Below, piece after piece: positions 25,573 to 34,956 of a stretch of DNA of 64,000 bases. A program made the position numbers and the translations under genes. The stretch spans positions 2,890,874 to 2,954,873 of the forward strand of contig NZ_CP149574.1 in NCBI RefSeq assembly GCF_037890675.1, written 5' to 3'. Below the pieces are notes generated by a model. That model was not told the origin of the DNA. It worked only from the letters and a program-made list of their open reading frames with translations, and ran no database searches. Position 1 is the stretch's first letter. Each line of letters starts with the position of its first letter. The stretch comes from Methylovirgula sp. 4M-Z18 (GTDB taxonomy: Bacteria > Pseudomonadota > Alphaproteobacteria > Rhizobiales > Beijerinckiaceae).

Positions 25573-26151
25573 TCAGGGCGCGAAACGCGTGGTGATCTCG
25601 GCGAGATCGGGCCGCACCCGATCCTCGGGCTTCTGATCGAAGCGGCCGATATGCACGAACCCGGCCATTTGCTCGTGCTCGTTGACGCCCAAGGTTTCGA
25701 GCACGCGGCGATCATAGGCATACCATTCGGTCAGCCAGGCAGAGACGAAGCCCATGGCGTTGGCGGCGATCGTCAGGTTCATGCAGACCGCGCCGGCCGA
25801 CATCTGCTGCTCCCACACCGGAATTTTCACATGCGGCGCGGCGCGGGATACGACCCCCACCACCAGAGGCGCCCGTGCGAGGCGGGTCCGCTCAATCTCC
25901 AGCGCCTCGGGCGTCGCGTGCGGATTGTCGGCCTGGAACACACTGGCGATCAGCGCCCCTGCCCGCTCGCGCGCCGCCCCTTCGAACACGATGAAGCGCC
26001 AAGGGGCGAGCTTGCCGTGGTCGGGAACCCGGGCGGCGATGGTGAGCAGCGTGTTGAGCTCCTCCGGCGTCGGGCCAGGTCCGCGCATGGCGAGCGGCGC
26101 CACCGAGCGGCGGGTCTGCAAGAGTTGAAGGATGGTCTGGTCGCCGGACAT
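25573..26151 (-). CDS. Nitroreductase family protein (YdjA-like)
   Basis: A 192-residue FMN-dependent nitroreductase of the minimal YdjA type. RRSVAPLAMRGPGPTPEELNTLLTIAARVPDHGKLAPWRFIVFEG is the flavin-binding N-terminal part, and QMSAGAVCMNLTIAANAMGFVSAWLTEWYAYD is the second core. ATG at 26151 is preferred over GTG at 26157 because GGAG is then 5-6 bases upstream. Substrate unknown; the family reduces nitro groups, quinones or enones with NAD(P)H. Confidence 0.87.
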   Translation of the reverse strand: MSGDQTILQLLQTRRSVAPLAMRGPGPTPEELNTLLTIAARVPDHGKLAPWRFIVFEGAARERAGALIASVFQADNPHATPEALEIERTRLARAPLVVGVVSRAAPHVKIPVWEQQMSAGAVCMNLTIAANAMGFVSAWLTEWYAYDRRVLETLGVNEHEQMAGFVHIGRFDQKPEDRVRPDLAEITTRFAP

Positions 26152-26291
26152 AATCACTCCACAATCGCGACGGAAAAGCCATCACTTGGCGCCCGGCTCG
26201 CATAAGGTCAAGCGGGTTCAACCGGAATAGCCGGCGGCCTTGATGATTTGAGATTGACGCGCGCGGCAATTCGGATGATGCAGAACGCAAT

Positions 26292-27221
26292 ATGACACGC
26301 TTATTTTTCCGCATTTTAGCCCTAACGGCGCTGCTGCTCGCTGGCGCCGGGCTGGCCCGCGCCGAGGGCCCCGTCGCCACTGCACCGGTCGCAGCCACCA
26401 CGCCACCGGCAGCGGGCAAGGGTCTCTTGATTTTGAGTGCGACCTACGCGGACGAGGCGGAGCCGATCCGGGCCGGTGTCGTATGGCGCATCTTCAACCG
26501 GCATCCGGAAGCCGACGGCAGCCATCCGCTGGTCGCCCAGACCGACGACGCCCTGCCCTCGCTGACCCTGCCTTACGGCGATTATGTCGTCCATGTCGCC
26601 TATGGCCTCGCCAGCGCGACGCGCAGCGTGACGGTCGGGGCGCAGCCAGCAAGCCAGCGGATCGCGCTGAATGCCGGCACGCTCAAACTCATCGGCGTGC
26701 TCGGCGACAAGCCGATTCCGGCCAACCTGCTGTCGATTTCGCTCTATGTGCCGGAGCGCGGCAACTCGGAGGCCAAGCTCGTCATGTCGAATGCCCATCC
26801 GGGCGACATCATCGGGCTGCCGGAGGGCAATTATCACATCGTCTCCACCTATCTCGACAAGGTCGGCGTCGGCGCGCTCAATGCCGGCAACAGTGCGACC
26901 AATTCGGTGGTCGAGGCGGATATTCGCGTGCCGGCCGGCCAGATGGTCGAGGCGACACTCAAGCATCGCGCCGCCTTGATCACGTTGAAACTCGTCGACG
27001 GCCCCGGCGGCGACGCGCTCGCCAATACGAGCTTCACGGTTTTGACGCCGGGCGGCGACGTGATCCGCGATCTCATCGGCGCCTTCCCGTCGCTCATTCT
27101 CGCCGAAGGCGAGTATGTGGCCATCGCCCGCAACAACGACCGGACCTATCAGACCGTATTCAAGGTGCAGTCTGCGCAGGACCAGGATGTGGAAGTCCTG
27201 ACCAAATCGGCGATGGAATAG
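26292..27221 (+). CDS. Conserved secreted protein of unknown function
   Basis: A 309-residue protein with a clear signal peptide (residues 1-24, FFRILALTALLLAGAGLARAEG) and a Pro/Ala-rich linker. The mature part appears to consist of repeated beta-sandwich units of about 75 residues: turns such as GDYVVHVAYG, GNYHIVSTYLD and GEYVAIARN recur after PSLTLPY, IIGLPE and PSLILAE. This resembles carboxypeptidase-regulatory-like or PEGA-type domains. Located in the periplasm or outer surface. No function is recognised. Confidence 0.75.
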   Translation: MTRLFFRILALTALLLAGAGLARAEGPVATAPVAATTPPAAGKGLLILSATYADEAEPIRAGVVWRIFNRHPEADGSHPLVAQTDDALPSLTLPYGDYVVHVAYGLASATRSVTVGAQPASQRIALNAGTLKLIGVLGDKPIPANLLSISLYVPERGNSEAKLVMSNAHPGDIIGLPEGNYHIVSTYLDKVGVGALNAGNSATNSVVEADIRVPAGQMVEATLKHRAALITLKLVDGPGGDALANTSFTVLTPGGDVIRDLIGAFPSLILAEGEYVAIARNNDRTYQTVFKVQSAQDQDVEVLTKSAME

Positions 27222-27258
27222 CTTGCAAAATCCCCCGCCCGTACGGATGATAGACGCC

Positions 27259-27495
27259 ATGCAGACATTTTTCGTGCAAATCAAATGCATGCTGGGCAAG
27301 ACCTATGCGGTCGCCAGCGCCCTTGCAGAGGCGGAGATCGCCTCGGAAATCTATTCGACCGCAGGGGACTACGACATCCTGGCCAAGTTCTATGTGGAAA
27401 AGGACATCGATATCGGCCATTTCGTCGGCGAGCACGTGCAGATCATTCCCGGCATTGCCGATACGCGGACCATCATCACCTTCAAGGCCTTCTGA
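27259..27495 (+). CDS. Stand-alone Lrp/AsnC effector-binding (RAM) domain protein
   Basis: A 78-residue protein consisting only of the alpha-beta ligand-binding domain of Lrp/AsnC regulators: MQTFFVQIKCMLGKTYAVAS, then SEIYSTAGDYDILAKFYV and IIPGIADTRTIITFKAF. No DNA-binding helix-turn-helix is present. Such single-domain RAM proteins form dimers or octamers that bind amino acids and can act on full-length Lrp proteins. ATG at 27259 begins the conserved part; ATG 27247 in frame adds four residues. A large stem-loop follows at 27503-27596. Confidence 0.83.
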   Translation: MQTFFVQIKCMLGKTYAVASALAEAEIASEIYSTAGDYDILAKFYVEKDIDIGHFVGEHVQIIPGIADTRTIITFKAF

Positions 27496-27502
27496 ACTGA
27501 CC

Positions 27503-27596
27503 GCGGCCTTCCAGGCCACGTACATCCGGGCAAAAACCGCAGGTTTGCCCCGATGCCAGCGCAGGCAGCCGCCCATCATGCGCCCTGGAAGGCCGC
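27503..27596. repeat. Long nested stem-loop in intergenic region
   Basis: Outer arms 27503-27515 and 27584-27596 are perfect 13-bp reverse complements. Inside is a second hairpin, GGGCAAA at 27528-27534 with TTTGCCC at 27544-27550. A third small hairpin, CCCGACT / AGTCGGG at 27652-27669, lies closer to the next gene. It may be a structured RNA, a terminator region for the AsnC-like gene, or an intergenic palindromic repeat. Confidence 0.55.
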
Positions 27597-27693
27597 GCTC
27601 CTTTCATTCTTGATCTTGACAGCAAATCCCGCCACGATGGACTTAACGTGGCCCGACTCATAAGTCGGGTCCGACTCGTTTAAGGGGGGAACA

Positions 27694-27870
27694 GTGAAAT
27701 ATTTGCTCTTATTGATACCCTGCGTGCTGGCGCTCTGGGTACCGCTTTATAATGCGACCGAACCGCAATTCTTCGGCTTTCCGCTGTTTTACTGGTTTCA
27801 GATGGTGATGATCCCGATATCGGCTGGCTTCATCTATCTCGCCTATCGGGGAGATGGCGCCAATGGATAA
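27694..27870 (+). CDS. DUF3311 small membrane protein
   Basis: A 58-residue protein with two hydrophobic segments, starting with GTG at 27694 behind GGGGGGA. Residues 3-17 (YLLLLIPCVLALWVP) and 36-51 are the spans, and FGFPLFYWFQMVMIPISA is the DUF3311 signature. Proteins of this family are encoded directly in front of SSS-type permeases of the MctP group. Here the stop overlaps the permease start. Probably an accessory subunit of that transporter. Confidence 0.82.
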   Translation: MKYLLLLIPCVLALWVPLYNATEPQFFGFPLFYWFQMVMIPISAGFIYLAYRGDGANG

Positions 27871-29410
27871 GATCAATTGGGTTGCAACCTCCGTTTTCGT
27901 TTTCTTCTTTGTCCTCGTCACGATCATCGGCTTCATGGCCTCGAGGTGGAAATCGGCGGACCTCGACCATATCCATGAATGGGGCCTCGGGGGCCGGCGC
28001 TTCGGCGCCTGGATCACCTGGTTCCTGCTCGGCGGCGACCTTTACACCGCCTATACGGTGATCGCGGTGCCGGCACTCGTCTATGCGATCGGCGCTTATG
28101 GCTTCTTCGCCGTGCCGTATACGATCATCGTCTATCCGTTCATCTTCCTCACCATGCCACGGCTGTGGAACGTCACCCACAAGCACGGCTACATCACGGG
28201 AAGCGATTTCGTCGAAGGCCGCTACGGCAACAAATATCTTGCCCTCGCCGTTGCCTCCACCGGCATTCTCGCGACCATGCCCTACATTGCCCTGCAACTC
28301 GTCGGGATGGAAAAAGTCATTCAGGCGCTCGGCTTTCCGAGCAGCGACGAGGCGCCATGGCTCGGCCACCTGCCCCTCACCATCGCGTTCGTCATTCTTG
28401 CGCTTTACACCTACAAGAGCGGCTTGCGCGCGCCGGCGATGATCGCTTTCGTGAAAGACATCATGATCTATGTCTTCGTGATCGCCGCGATCATCGTCAT
28501 CCCGTATAAGCTCGGCGGCTATGGCGTGATCTTCGACGCGGCGAGCAAAGTCTATGATGCAAAGGTTGCCGCCAAAGCCGTGCCGGCCGCGGGCATCTTG
28601 CTACAGCCCGGACAGATCTCGCCTTACATCACCCTCGCGATCGGCTCCGGCATGGCTCTGTTCATGTATCCACACTCGCTGACGGGAACGCTCTCGGCGT
28701 CCAGCGCCGATGCGATCCGCCGCAATGCGATCGGCCTGCCGGCTTATTCGCTGGTGCTGGGCCTGATCGCGCTGCTCGGGCTGATGGCCCATGCCGCCGG
28801 CATCCAGGTGAAGAACCCGCAAGACGTCGTGCCGCAGCTCTTCCTGAAGATGTTTCCCGATTGGTTTAACGGCTTCGTTTTTGCCGCCATCGCCATCGGC
28901 GCGCTTGTGCCGGCGGCAGTGATGTCGATCGGCGCGGCGAACACATTCACTCGCAACATCTGGAAGCCCTTCATCAATCAGCACATGAGCGCGCAGCAGG
29001 AAAGCAACATGGCGAAACTGCTCTCGCTGATCGTCAAGGTCGGCGCGCTGCTGGTGATCTTCTTCATGCCGACCAAATTCGCGCTCGATCTGCAATTGCT
29101 CGGCGGCGTGTGGATGATTCAAATCTTCCCGGCGATCATCTTCGGTCTTTACACACGCTTTTACAGCGGCTGGGCGCTGCTCGGCGGCTGGGCTGCGGGC
29201 TTTCTCGTCGGCACGGCGCTGTCATGGGGCCCGACCGCCTGGTTGCCGGTGAGCAACTTCTTCGGGCTGCTGCCGTTCAACGCCTATAACGGCCTGATGT
29301 CCGTGACGATCAATATACTCGTCGCAACCGTGCTGGCGCTCGTGCTACCCAATACGGCGCAGGACGAGACGAGGGCCGCGGATTTCGAGGATGCCGTCAA
29401 GGCCGCGTGA
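27863..29410 (+). CDS. Sodium:solute symporter, MctP-like monocarboxylate permease
   Basis: A 515-residue SSS-family permease with about 13 membrane spans. HEWGLGGRRFGAWITWFLLGGDLYTAYTVIAVPALVYAIGAYGFFAVPYT closely follows the Rhizobium MctP pattern (lactate, pyruvate, alanine and related uptake). MFMYPH-type and HSLTGTLSASSADAIRRNA segments support this. The ATG at 27863 has GGGGAG 9 bases before it; ATG 27854 in frame is possible but too close to that site. It overlaps the DUF3311 gene, with which it forms an operon. A perfect hairpin follows its stop. Confidence 0.87.
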   Translation: MDKINWVATSVFVFFFVLVTIIGFMASRWKSADLDHIHEWGLGGRRFGAWITWFLLGGDLYTAYTVIAVPALVYAIGAYGFFAVPYTIIVYPFIFLTMPRLWNVTHKHGYITGSDFVEGRYGNKYLALAVASTGILATMPYIALQLVGMEKVIQALGFPSSDEAPWLGHLPLTIAFVILALYTYKSGLRAPAMIAFVKDIMIYVFVIAAIIVIPYKLGGYGVIFDAASKVYDAKVAAKAVPAAGILLQPGQISPYITLAIGSGMALFMYPHSLTGTLSASSADAIRRNAIGLPAYSLVLGLIALLGLMAHAAGIQVKNPQDVVPQLFLKMFPDWFNGFVFAAIAIGALVPAAVMSIGAANTFTRNIWKPFINQHMSAQQESNMAKLLSLIVKVGALLVIFFMPTKFALDLQLLGGVWMIQIFPAIIFGLYTRFYSGWALLGGWAAGFLVGTALSWGPTAWLPVSNFFGLLPFNAYNGLMSVTINILVATVLALVLPNTAQDETRAADFEDAVKAA

Positions 29411-29443
29411 ATCCCTTCTCCCCGCTTGCGGGGAGAAGGGATT
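29410..29443. terminator. Bidirectional hairpin between convergent mctP-like and thrS genes
   Basis: Arms 29410-29423 and 29430-29443 are perfect 14-bp reverse complements around a GCTTGC loop, core CCCTTCTCCCC / GGGGAGAAGGG. It fills the spacer between the two stop codons exactly. The core resembles the RIME-like palindromes at 44895-44915, so it may be a repeat recruited as terminator. Confidence 0.72.
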
Positions 29444-31417
29444 TCACGCTCTTTTCACATCCGGCGGTACGGCTTCCTTGCGCAGCAACGCGATCGCCTC
29501 ATCCATCGTCAGGGTCACTTGCGCTTGCGAGCCGAGACGGCGGATCGTCACGGTCTTCTGCTCGGCCTCGCGCTTGCCCACCGCGAAGATCACCGGCACT
29601 TTGGCGAGCGAATGTTCGCGCACCTTGTAGCTGATCTTCTCGTTGCGCAGGTCGGCGCGGCCACGTAAGCCCGCGGCGAGCGCAGCCTCGGTGACGCGCT
29701 CGGCGTACTCATCGGCTTCCGATGTGATCGGGCAGACCACGAGCTGTTCGGGCGCCAGCCACAGCGGGAAATGGCCAGCATGGCTTTCGATCAGAATGCC
29801 TAAGAAACGTTCCAGCGAGCCGACAATCGCGCGATGCACCATCACCGGCTGCTTCTTCTCGCTGTCGGCATCGATATAGAAAGCGCCGAACCGCTCCGGC
29901 AAATTGAAGTCGACCTGCGTCGTGCCGCATTGCCAGTCGCGGCCGATCGCGTCCTTGAGCGTGTACTCGAACTTCGGCCCGTAGAACGTGCCTTCGCCCT
30001 CGTTGATGCCAGCGCGGATGCGCCCACCCGACTCGCGTACCATGCGATCCAGCGCCTGCTTCAGGATCGTCTCGGCATGGTCCCACATCGCATCGGTGCC
30101 GACACGCTTTTCGGGCCGCGTCGCGAGCTTGACCTCGACATGTTCGAAGCCGAAATCGGCATAGACCGACATCATCAGATCGTTGATCTTGAGAATCTCC
30201 GCTTCGAGCTGGTCCTCGGTGCAGAAGATATGCGCATCGTCCTGCGTGAAGCCGCGCACGCGCATCAGCCCGTGCAACGCGCCCGAAGGTTCGTAGCGAT
30301 GCACCGCGCCGAATTCGGCAAGCCGGATCGGCAGGTCGCGATAACTCTTCAGCCCATGCTTGAAAATCTGCACGTGCCCCGGGCAGTTCATCGGCTTCAG
30401 CGCGAAGACGCGTTGGTCCGCATCCGGGTCCTGCGGCCGGATCATCGCGGACGCGGATTTGGCCGCGAACATATTGTCGGAATACCAGCCCCAATGGCCG
30501 GATGTTTCCCACAAGGACTTGTCGAGCAATTGCGGCGCATTCACCTCGTCATACGTACCGTCCAGGCGCCGGCGCATATAGGCGATGAGCGTCTGGAACA
30601 TGCGCCAACCCTTGGCGTGCCAGAATACGACGCCCGGTCCCTCTTCCTGGAAATGGAAGAGATCCATTTCACGGCCGAGCTTGCGATGGTCGCGCTTCTC
30701 CGCCTCCTCGATCTGCTTGAGATGGGCGTCGAGATCTTCCTGTTTCGCGAAGGCCGTCGCGTAGATGCGTGTCAGCATCGGCTTGGTGGAATCGCCGCGC
30801 CAATAGGCGCCCGCCACTTTCATCAGTTTGAACGCGCTGCCGATCTTGCCAACGCTCGTCATATGCGGGCCGCGGCACAGGTCCATCCACGCGCCCTGGC
30901 GGTAGATCTTCAAATCCTGATCGGCGGGAATGGTCTCGACCAGCTCGACCTTGAACGCTTCGCCGGTCTTCTCGAAATGCGCAATCGCCTGATCGCGCGT
31001 CCACACTTCCTTGGTGAACGGCGCGTCATGCGCGATAATCTCGCGCATCTTCTTCTCGATGGCGGCGAAGTCGTCGGGCGTGAACGGGGTCGCACGATAG
31101 AAATCGTAATAGAAACCGTTGTCGATCACCGGGCCGATCGTGACTTGCGTGCCCGGGTGAAGCGTCTGCACGGCTTCCGCCAGCACGTGGGCGCAATCGT
31201 GGCGGATGAGTTCGAGTGCGCGCGGATCCTCGCGCGAGATGAACTCGACCTTCGCATCTTTCTGGATCGGGTCGGCAAGGTCGCTCAAAACCCCGTCGAG
31301 AACCATCGCGACCGTGCGCTTGGCGAGAGAGGGGGAAATGCTTTTGGCGATATCGGCGCCGGACATGCCGACTTCATAGGCGCGCGAGGCGCCATCGGGA
31401 AAGGTGACGTTAATCAT
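29444..31417 (-). CDS. thrS: Threonyl-tRNA synthetase
   Basis: Class II aminoacyl-tRNA synthetase of 657 residues. Domain order: N-terminal TGS domain ([17 protein letters not shown]), editing domain with [19 protein letters not shown] and the CRGPHM zinc-like site, catalytic core with [13 protein letters not shown] (zinc cysteine), motif 2 [31 protein letters not shown], motif 3 and a C-terminal anticodon domain. ATG at 31417 is preferred over extensions because it starts the TGS domain and GGAG lies 5-6 bases upstream. No T-box leader was seen. Convergent with the permease gene across a shared terminator. Confidence 0.97.
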   Translation of the reverse strand: MINVTFPDGASRAYEVGMSGADIAKSISPSLAKRTVAMVLDGVLSDLADPIQKDAKVEFISREDPRALELIRHDCAHVLAEAVQTLHPGTQVTIGPVIDNGFYYDFYRATPFTPDDFAAIEKKMREIIAHDAPFTKEVWTRDQAIAHFEKTGEAFKVELVETIPADQDLKIYRQGAWMDLCRGPHMTSVGKIGSAFKLMKVAGAYWRGDSTKPMLTRIYATAFAKQEDLDAHLKQIEEAEKRDHRKLGREMDLFHFQEEGPGVVFWHAKGWRMFQTLIAYMRRRLDGTYDEVNAPQLLDKSLWETSGHWGWYSDNMFAAKSASAMIRPQDPDADQRVFALKPMNCPGHVQIFKHGLKSYRDLPIRLAEFGAVHRYEPSGALHGLMRVRGFTQDDAHIFCTEDQLEAEILKINDLMMSVYADFGFEHVEVKLATRPEKRVGTDAMWDHAETILKQALDRMVRESGGRIRAGINEGEGTFYGPKFEYTLKDAIGRDWQCGTTQVDFNLPERFGAFYIDADSEKKQPVMVHRAIVGSLERFLGILIESHAGHFPLWLAPEQLVVCPITSEADEYAERVTEAALAAGLRGRADLRNEKISYKVREHSLAKVPVIFAVGKREAEQKTVTIRRLGSQAQVTLTMDEAIALLRKEAVPPDVKRA

Positions 31418-31523
31418 AATGACTCCATTCGGCTCACTCGCCGAAACCAATCGGCGTAAGCGTAGCGGAGGTGCCTATAGCAGGCGGAAAGCTGCAGGAA
31501 AAGGGGGCTGGGTTCTCTCGGGG

Positions 31524-32015
31524 CTATCGAGACGAGTAGAGTTCTCGGATAATGTTGGTGACAATCCCGAACTGAGTCAGAAACATCGGCGGATTCAAGA
31601 CAGTGTCACTGCCATGGGCAAACATGTTGCGTATTTTGTGCAGATGATCGATCGGCGTAACAATCAAGTTCTGTTTCTTGGCCACCTTTAGCAACTCATT
31701 GAGCATTGCTGGATGCGGCTTGCCCCTCTTATTCACTCTTCCGGCGAACTGATGTCCGATGCGTTCGCGCAGAGCCAATTCAAGACAAGGAAATGTTTGG
31801 CTAGCTGCTAGAGACAGGAGGTCATACGAGAAATAGGCATAAATATAGGCGTGTCGAATCGCATCATGTGCGTGCCGCACTTTGTCAGGCACGACCTCCG
31901 GAAGCTCGAATCTGCGCATATCCTCGTGCAGGTCCTCAAGTGTGTTCGCAACAAAACCTGCTGTTCCCGAAAAATACGGGTCGGGCCTATTTAAGTCTAG
32001 CGCGCTCTTAAACAT
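31524..32015 (-). CDS. HEPN-like hypothetical protein
   Basis: A 163-residue helical protein. The region KIRNMFAHGSDTVLNP contains an R-x4-H arrangement (RNMFAH) of the kind that marks HEPN-type RNases and abortive-infection proteins, preceded by AFRHAYIYAY-like helices (HDAIRHAYIYAYFSYDLLSL). No partner nucleotidyltransferase or helicase gene adjoins, so a toxin-antitoxin role is not supported directly. The gene lies between thrS and exporter genes and is AT-richer than both. The HEPN assignment is from motif and context only. Confidence 0.55.
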   Translation of the reverse strand: MFKSALDLNRPDPYFSGTAGFVANTLEDLHEDMRRFELPEVVPDKVRHAHDAIRHAYIYAYFSYDLLSLAASQTFPCLELALRERIGHQFAGRVNKRGKPHPAMLNELLKVAKKQNLIVTPIDHLHKIRNMFAHGSDTVLNPPMFLTQFGIVTNIIRELYSSR

Positions 32016-32163
32016 GGCATCTCTCTGCTTCTACTGCGAATACACAGTATTGCGAGATAATAATACGCATATTCTGAGCAAAAATTAAAAGGCCGCGCGT
32101 TCCCCGCTCGCAGACGTCCGTCTACAATCGACAGTTCTCTGCGGCTCAAACAGGGGCAAAATC

Positions 32164-32802
32164 TCACGAGGCTACCAGCCGTGCACCGATCGCGGCATAG
32201 AAAAACGCCATCGCACCGCTGATCTTGCGTCGCTGCCGCGCGTAAAAGGTGACTGCGGCAGACGTGGAAAAGGCGATGGCATAGGCGGTGAAGATCACCA
32301 TGCCGAGGCAGGAACATGCGGCAATGATCCACAGACCGAACCGCTGATCGGCATCCGGCGGCAGGCCCAATGTGATTACCGACATCCAGACGAGAATCGC
32401 CTTGGGATTGGTGAGATGCAGTCCAAGGCCGCGCAGGAAATGCGAACGGACGCTCTGCGCCCGCGGCTTTTCGCCCGACGGCATCGGGGCGAACGAAGCG
32501 TCATTGCGCCGGCACGCGCGCAAAGCACGCCACGCGAGCCAGAACATATAAAGGCCGCCGGCGATCTTGAGCCAGATCAGCGCATGCGCATAGGTGAGCA
32601 TCAGCGCACCGAAGCCTAAACCCGCGACAAGTCCCCAGGTGAGCGATCCGCCGATCACACCGCAGGCCAGCGCGAGCCCGGCCCGGCGCCCCGACTGCAT
32701 CGACGTCATCATGATCGTCATATTCGCGGGACCCGGACTGGCCGTGCCGATCACATAGGTCGCGAAGGCAATCGCTATATAGGAGCCCATACTCATCGCC
32801 AT
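32164..32802 (-). CDS. LysE/RhtB-family amino-acid exporter
   Basis: A 212-residue inner-membrane exporter with six predicted spans. The N-terminal YVIGTASPGPANMTIMMTSMQSGRRAGLALACGVIGGSLTWG is the LysE signature, and HLTNPKAILVWMSVI is the conserved fourth segment. It follows a second LysE-type gene by 12 bp on the same strand, and both diverge from a MocR regulator. The family exports lysine, threonine, homoserine and other amino acids. Whether the two proteins work together is unknown. Confidence 0.87.
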   Translation of the reverse strand: MAMSMGSYIAIAFATYVIGTASPGPANMTIMMTSMQSGRRAGLALACGVIGGSLTWGLVAGLGFGALMLTYAHALIWLKIAGGLYMFWLAWRALRACRRNDASFAPMPSGEKPRAQSVRSHFLRGLGLHLTNPKAILVWMSVITLGLPPDADQRFGLWIIAACSCLGMVIFTAYAIAFSTSAAVTFYARQRRKISGAMAFFYAAIGARLVAS

Positions 32803-32814
32803 TCTCCTCGCAAA

Positions 32815-33420
32815 TCAAACCGCGCCCTCGAACAACAACGGCACGAGCGATGCGACCAGCAGCAGCGCCATACCGACATTGAACACGCGGACATAATTCG
32901 GATTGGTGAAGTAGCGGCGCAGCACCGTGCCGAAGGCCGCCCAGCTAACGACGCAAGGCCAATTCACGAGGCCGAACAGCAAAGCCACGATCAGCACATT
33001 CCAATAGAAATCCTGCTGCGGCGTATAGGCGGTGAGCACACCCATCACCATGACCCAGACCTTCGGATTGACCCATTGAAAGGCCGCAGCCTGGAGGAAG
33101 GTCATGGGCTGGCCCGCTTGCGCCTCCCCGTGCATCGCGCCCGAGCGCGCAATCTTCCAGGCGAGATAAAGGGTATAGGCGATGCCGGCATAGCGCAGCG
33201 CGAGATGGATCGGCGGGTAGGTGATGAACAGCGTGCCGACGCCCAAGCCGACCACGATCACCACCACGTCAAACCCGACCGCCACGCCGAGCGTGTGTGG
33301 GATGGTGCGCCGGAAGCCGAAATTGACCCCGGAGGCGAGCAGCATCGTGTTGTTTGGGCCCGGCGTGATCGAGGTCACGAAAGCATAGGCGATGAGGGCG
33401 AGAGCAAGATCGACAGTCAT
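32815..33420 (-). CDS. LysE-family translocator
   Basis: A 201-residue six-span exporter. AFVTSITPGPNNTMLLASGVNFGFRRTIPHTLG is the family motif and FQWVNPKVWVMVMGVL the conserved central segment. It is the first gene after the divergent MocR promoter, with an inverted repeat at 33492-33515 about 75 bp upstream of its start. Likely exports an amino acid or related compound that the MocR regulator senses through PLP chemistry. Confidence 0.87.
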   Translation of the reverse strand: MTVDLALALIAYAFVTSITPGPNNTMLLASGVNFGFRRTIPHTLGVAVGFDVVVIVVGLGVGTLFITYPPIHLALRYAGIAYTLYLAWKIARSGAMHGEAQAGQPMTFLQAAAFQWVNPKVWVMVMGVLTAYTPQQDFYWNVLIVALLFGLVNWPCVVSWAAFGTVLRRYFTNPNYVRVFNVGMALLLVASLVPLLFEGAV

Positions 33421-33491
33421 GATGGATGTATCCGGCCGCCAGTCCGTGGCGGTTGACCCATTATAGAAATCGTGACACTTCTGAAAATATC

Positions 33492-33515
33492 GAATAGTGT
33501 ACCGTTACACTATTC
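33492..33515. promoter_or_regulatory. Inverted repeat, candidate MocR operator
   Basis: GAATAGTGTA at 33492-33501 and TACACTATTC at 33506-33515 are perfect 10-bp reverse complements with a CCGT spacer. The repeat sits 16 bp before the MocR start and between it and the divergent LysE operon. Autoregulation and control of the exporters are the obvious reading, inferred from position. Confidence 0.6.
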
Positions 33516-33530
33516 CTCAAGATCCAAACC

Positions 33531-34946
33531 ATGCGCCTCGCCTCCCCCTGGACCCCACGCATCGCCGCCGGCGCCGCACCGGCCTATGAGCGTCTGATCG
33601 CCGCACTGGTCGAGGATATTACCGCAGGCCTTATCCCCGCGGGCGCGCGGCTCCCGGCCCACCGGGAGCTCGCCTTCCAGCTCAAGATCGGCCTCGGCAC
33701 CGTCACCAAAGCCTATGGTATGTTGGAGCGGCGGGGCTTGGTGCAGAGCATGCATGGCCGCGGCATGTTCGTGGCGAGCGGCTGGGTGCGGGAGCAAGGG
33801 CGCGCCTGGATTGGCGGCCTTCATCACGGCGACGCAAGGCCGAGCATCGATCTTGCCATCAATATTCCGCCGCAAGCTTTGAGCAACCGCCTGCTGACAG
33901 CAACCTTTTCGCTGCTCGCCAAAAAACTCCATGCTGACGACTTCGGCCGCTACCGGCCGGCGATCGGCCTGCCCACCCATCAGATACTGCTCGCGCGCTA
34001 TCTGGCGACACGCGGCCTCGAGGTCGCGCCCGAAACCTTACTTCTGTGCCATGGTGCGCAGCACGCCCTCGCCGTCGCCTTCAAAGTGGCCTGTCCGCCG
34101 GACGGCCTGCTGCTGACCGAGGCGTTCACCTTTCCCGGCGCGATCGCGCTGGCCCGCAGCATGAACCTGACGGTGCAGACATTGGCGATGGACAATGAAG
34201 GCATCACACCGCACGCCTTCGAGCAGGCTTTGCGCGCCCGCGAAGCCGCGGATCGTCCCGTCGCGCTTTACACCATTCCGACCCTGCAGAACCCGACGGC
34301 GGTGACGATGGGTGAGAAACGCCGGCGCGACATCGTCCGGCTCGCGCGGCGCCATGGCGTCACCATTATCGAAGATGACGTCTATGCGATTTTCGCGCCC
34401 GACGGTGTGCCACCCCTGGCGCAGCTCGCGCCGGAGCGCACCTTGCACGTCACCGGCTTTTCCAAGACGATGAGCCCGGGCTTGCGCGTCGGCCTCGTGA
34501 CCACTCCGCCGGTCATGAGCACGTCTGCGATCGCGGCGCTGCAAGCGACCAGCACCATGGCCTCGCCGATCTCCTGCGCCATCCTGGAACAATGGCTCAC
34601 CGACGGCACGGCCACATCGATCGAGGCGGCCATTCGCGCCGAGGCCCTTGCGCGCATGGATCTGGCACAGGATCTTTTGGGCCGCGCTTGGCTGCACCAA
34701 CCCAACCCCGGCTTTCACATATGGCTGCCGATGGCGGCGGCGCAGGCGGATCGCATCGTTCACGAGGCCGCCGCCGCAGGCGTCATTCTCACGCCGGCCG
34801 CCGCATTCACGACGGATGCGAGCGCGCGCGACAGCGGCTTGCGCCTGTGTTTAGGTGGGCCGACACGCGACGAGCTGACGCTCGGGTTGAAGATCGTACG
34901 GCGATTGCTCGACCAATCCCAATCGGCGATGCGGCAGGTGATCTAG
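33531..34946 (+). CDS. MocR-family regulator (GntR helix-turn-helix plus PLP aminotransferase-like domain)
   Basis: A 471-residue MocR protein. GntR winged helix in residues 18-88 (LPAHRELAFQLKIGLGTVTKAYGMLERRGLV, wing MHGRGMFVAS), then a PLP domain with YTIPTLQNPT, IIEDDVYAIF and the Schiff-base lysine in TGFSKTMSPGLRVGLV. It diverges from two LysE-type exporter genes with a palindrome between, and a sirtuin gene follows 10 bp later. The likely function is control of amino-acid export. Confidence 0.9.
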   Translation: MRLASPWTPRIAAGAAPAYERLIAALVEDITAGLIPAGARLPAHRELAFQLKIGLGTVTKAYGMLERRGLVQSMHGRGMFVASGWVREQGRAWIGGLHHGDARPSIDLAINIPPQALSNRLLTATFSLLAKKLHADDFGRYRPAIGLPTHQILLARYLATRGLEVAPETLLLCHGAQHALAVAFKVACPPDGLLLTEAFTFPGAIALARSMNLTVQTLAMDNEGITPHAFEQALRAREAADRPVALYTIPTLQNPTAVTMGEKRRRDIVRLARRHGVTIIEDDVYAIFAPDGVPPLAQLAPERTLHVTGFSKTMSPGLRVGLVTTPPVMSTSAIAALQATSTMASPISCAILEQWLTDGTATSIEAAIRAEALARMDLAQDLLGRAWLHQPNPGFHIWLPMAAAQADRIVHEAAAAGVILTPAAAFTTDASARDSGLRLCLGGPTRDELTLGLKIVRRLLDQSQSAMRQVI

Positions 34947-34956
34947 AAGGCCGGCA

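Noticed and set aside
27616-27648. TTGACA with a downstream TTAACG as a promoter for DUF3311/mctP
   Set aside because: Spacing of 21 bp is too long for a standard promoter.
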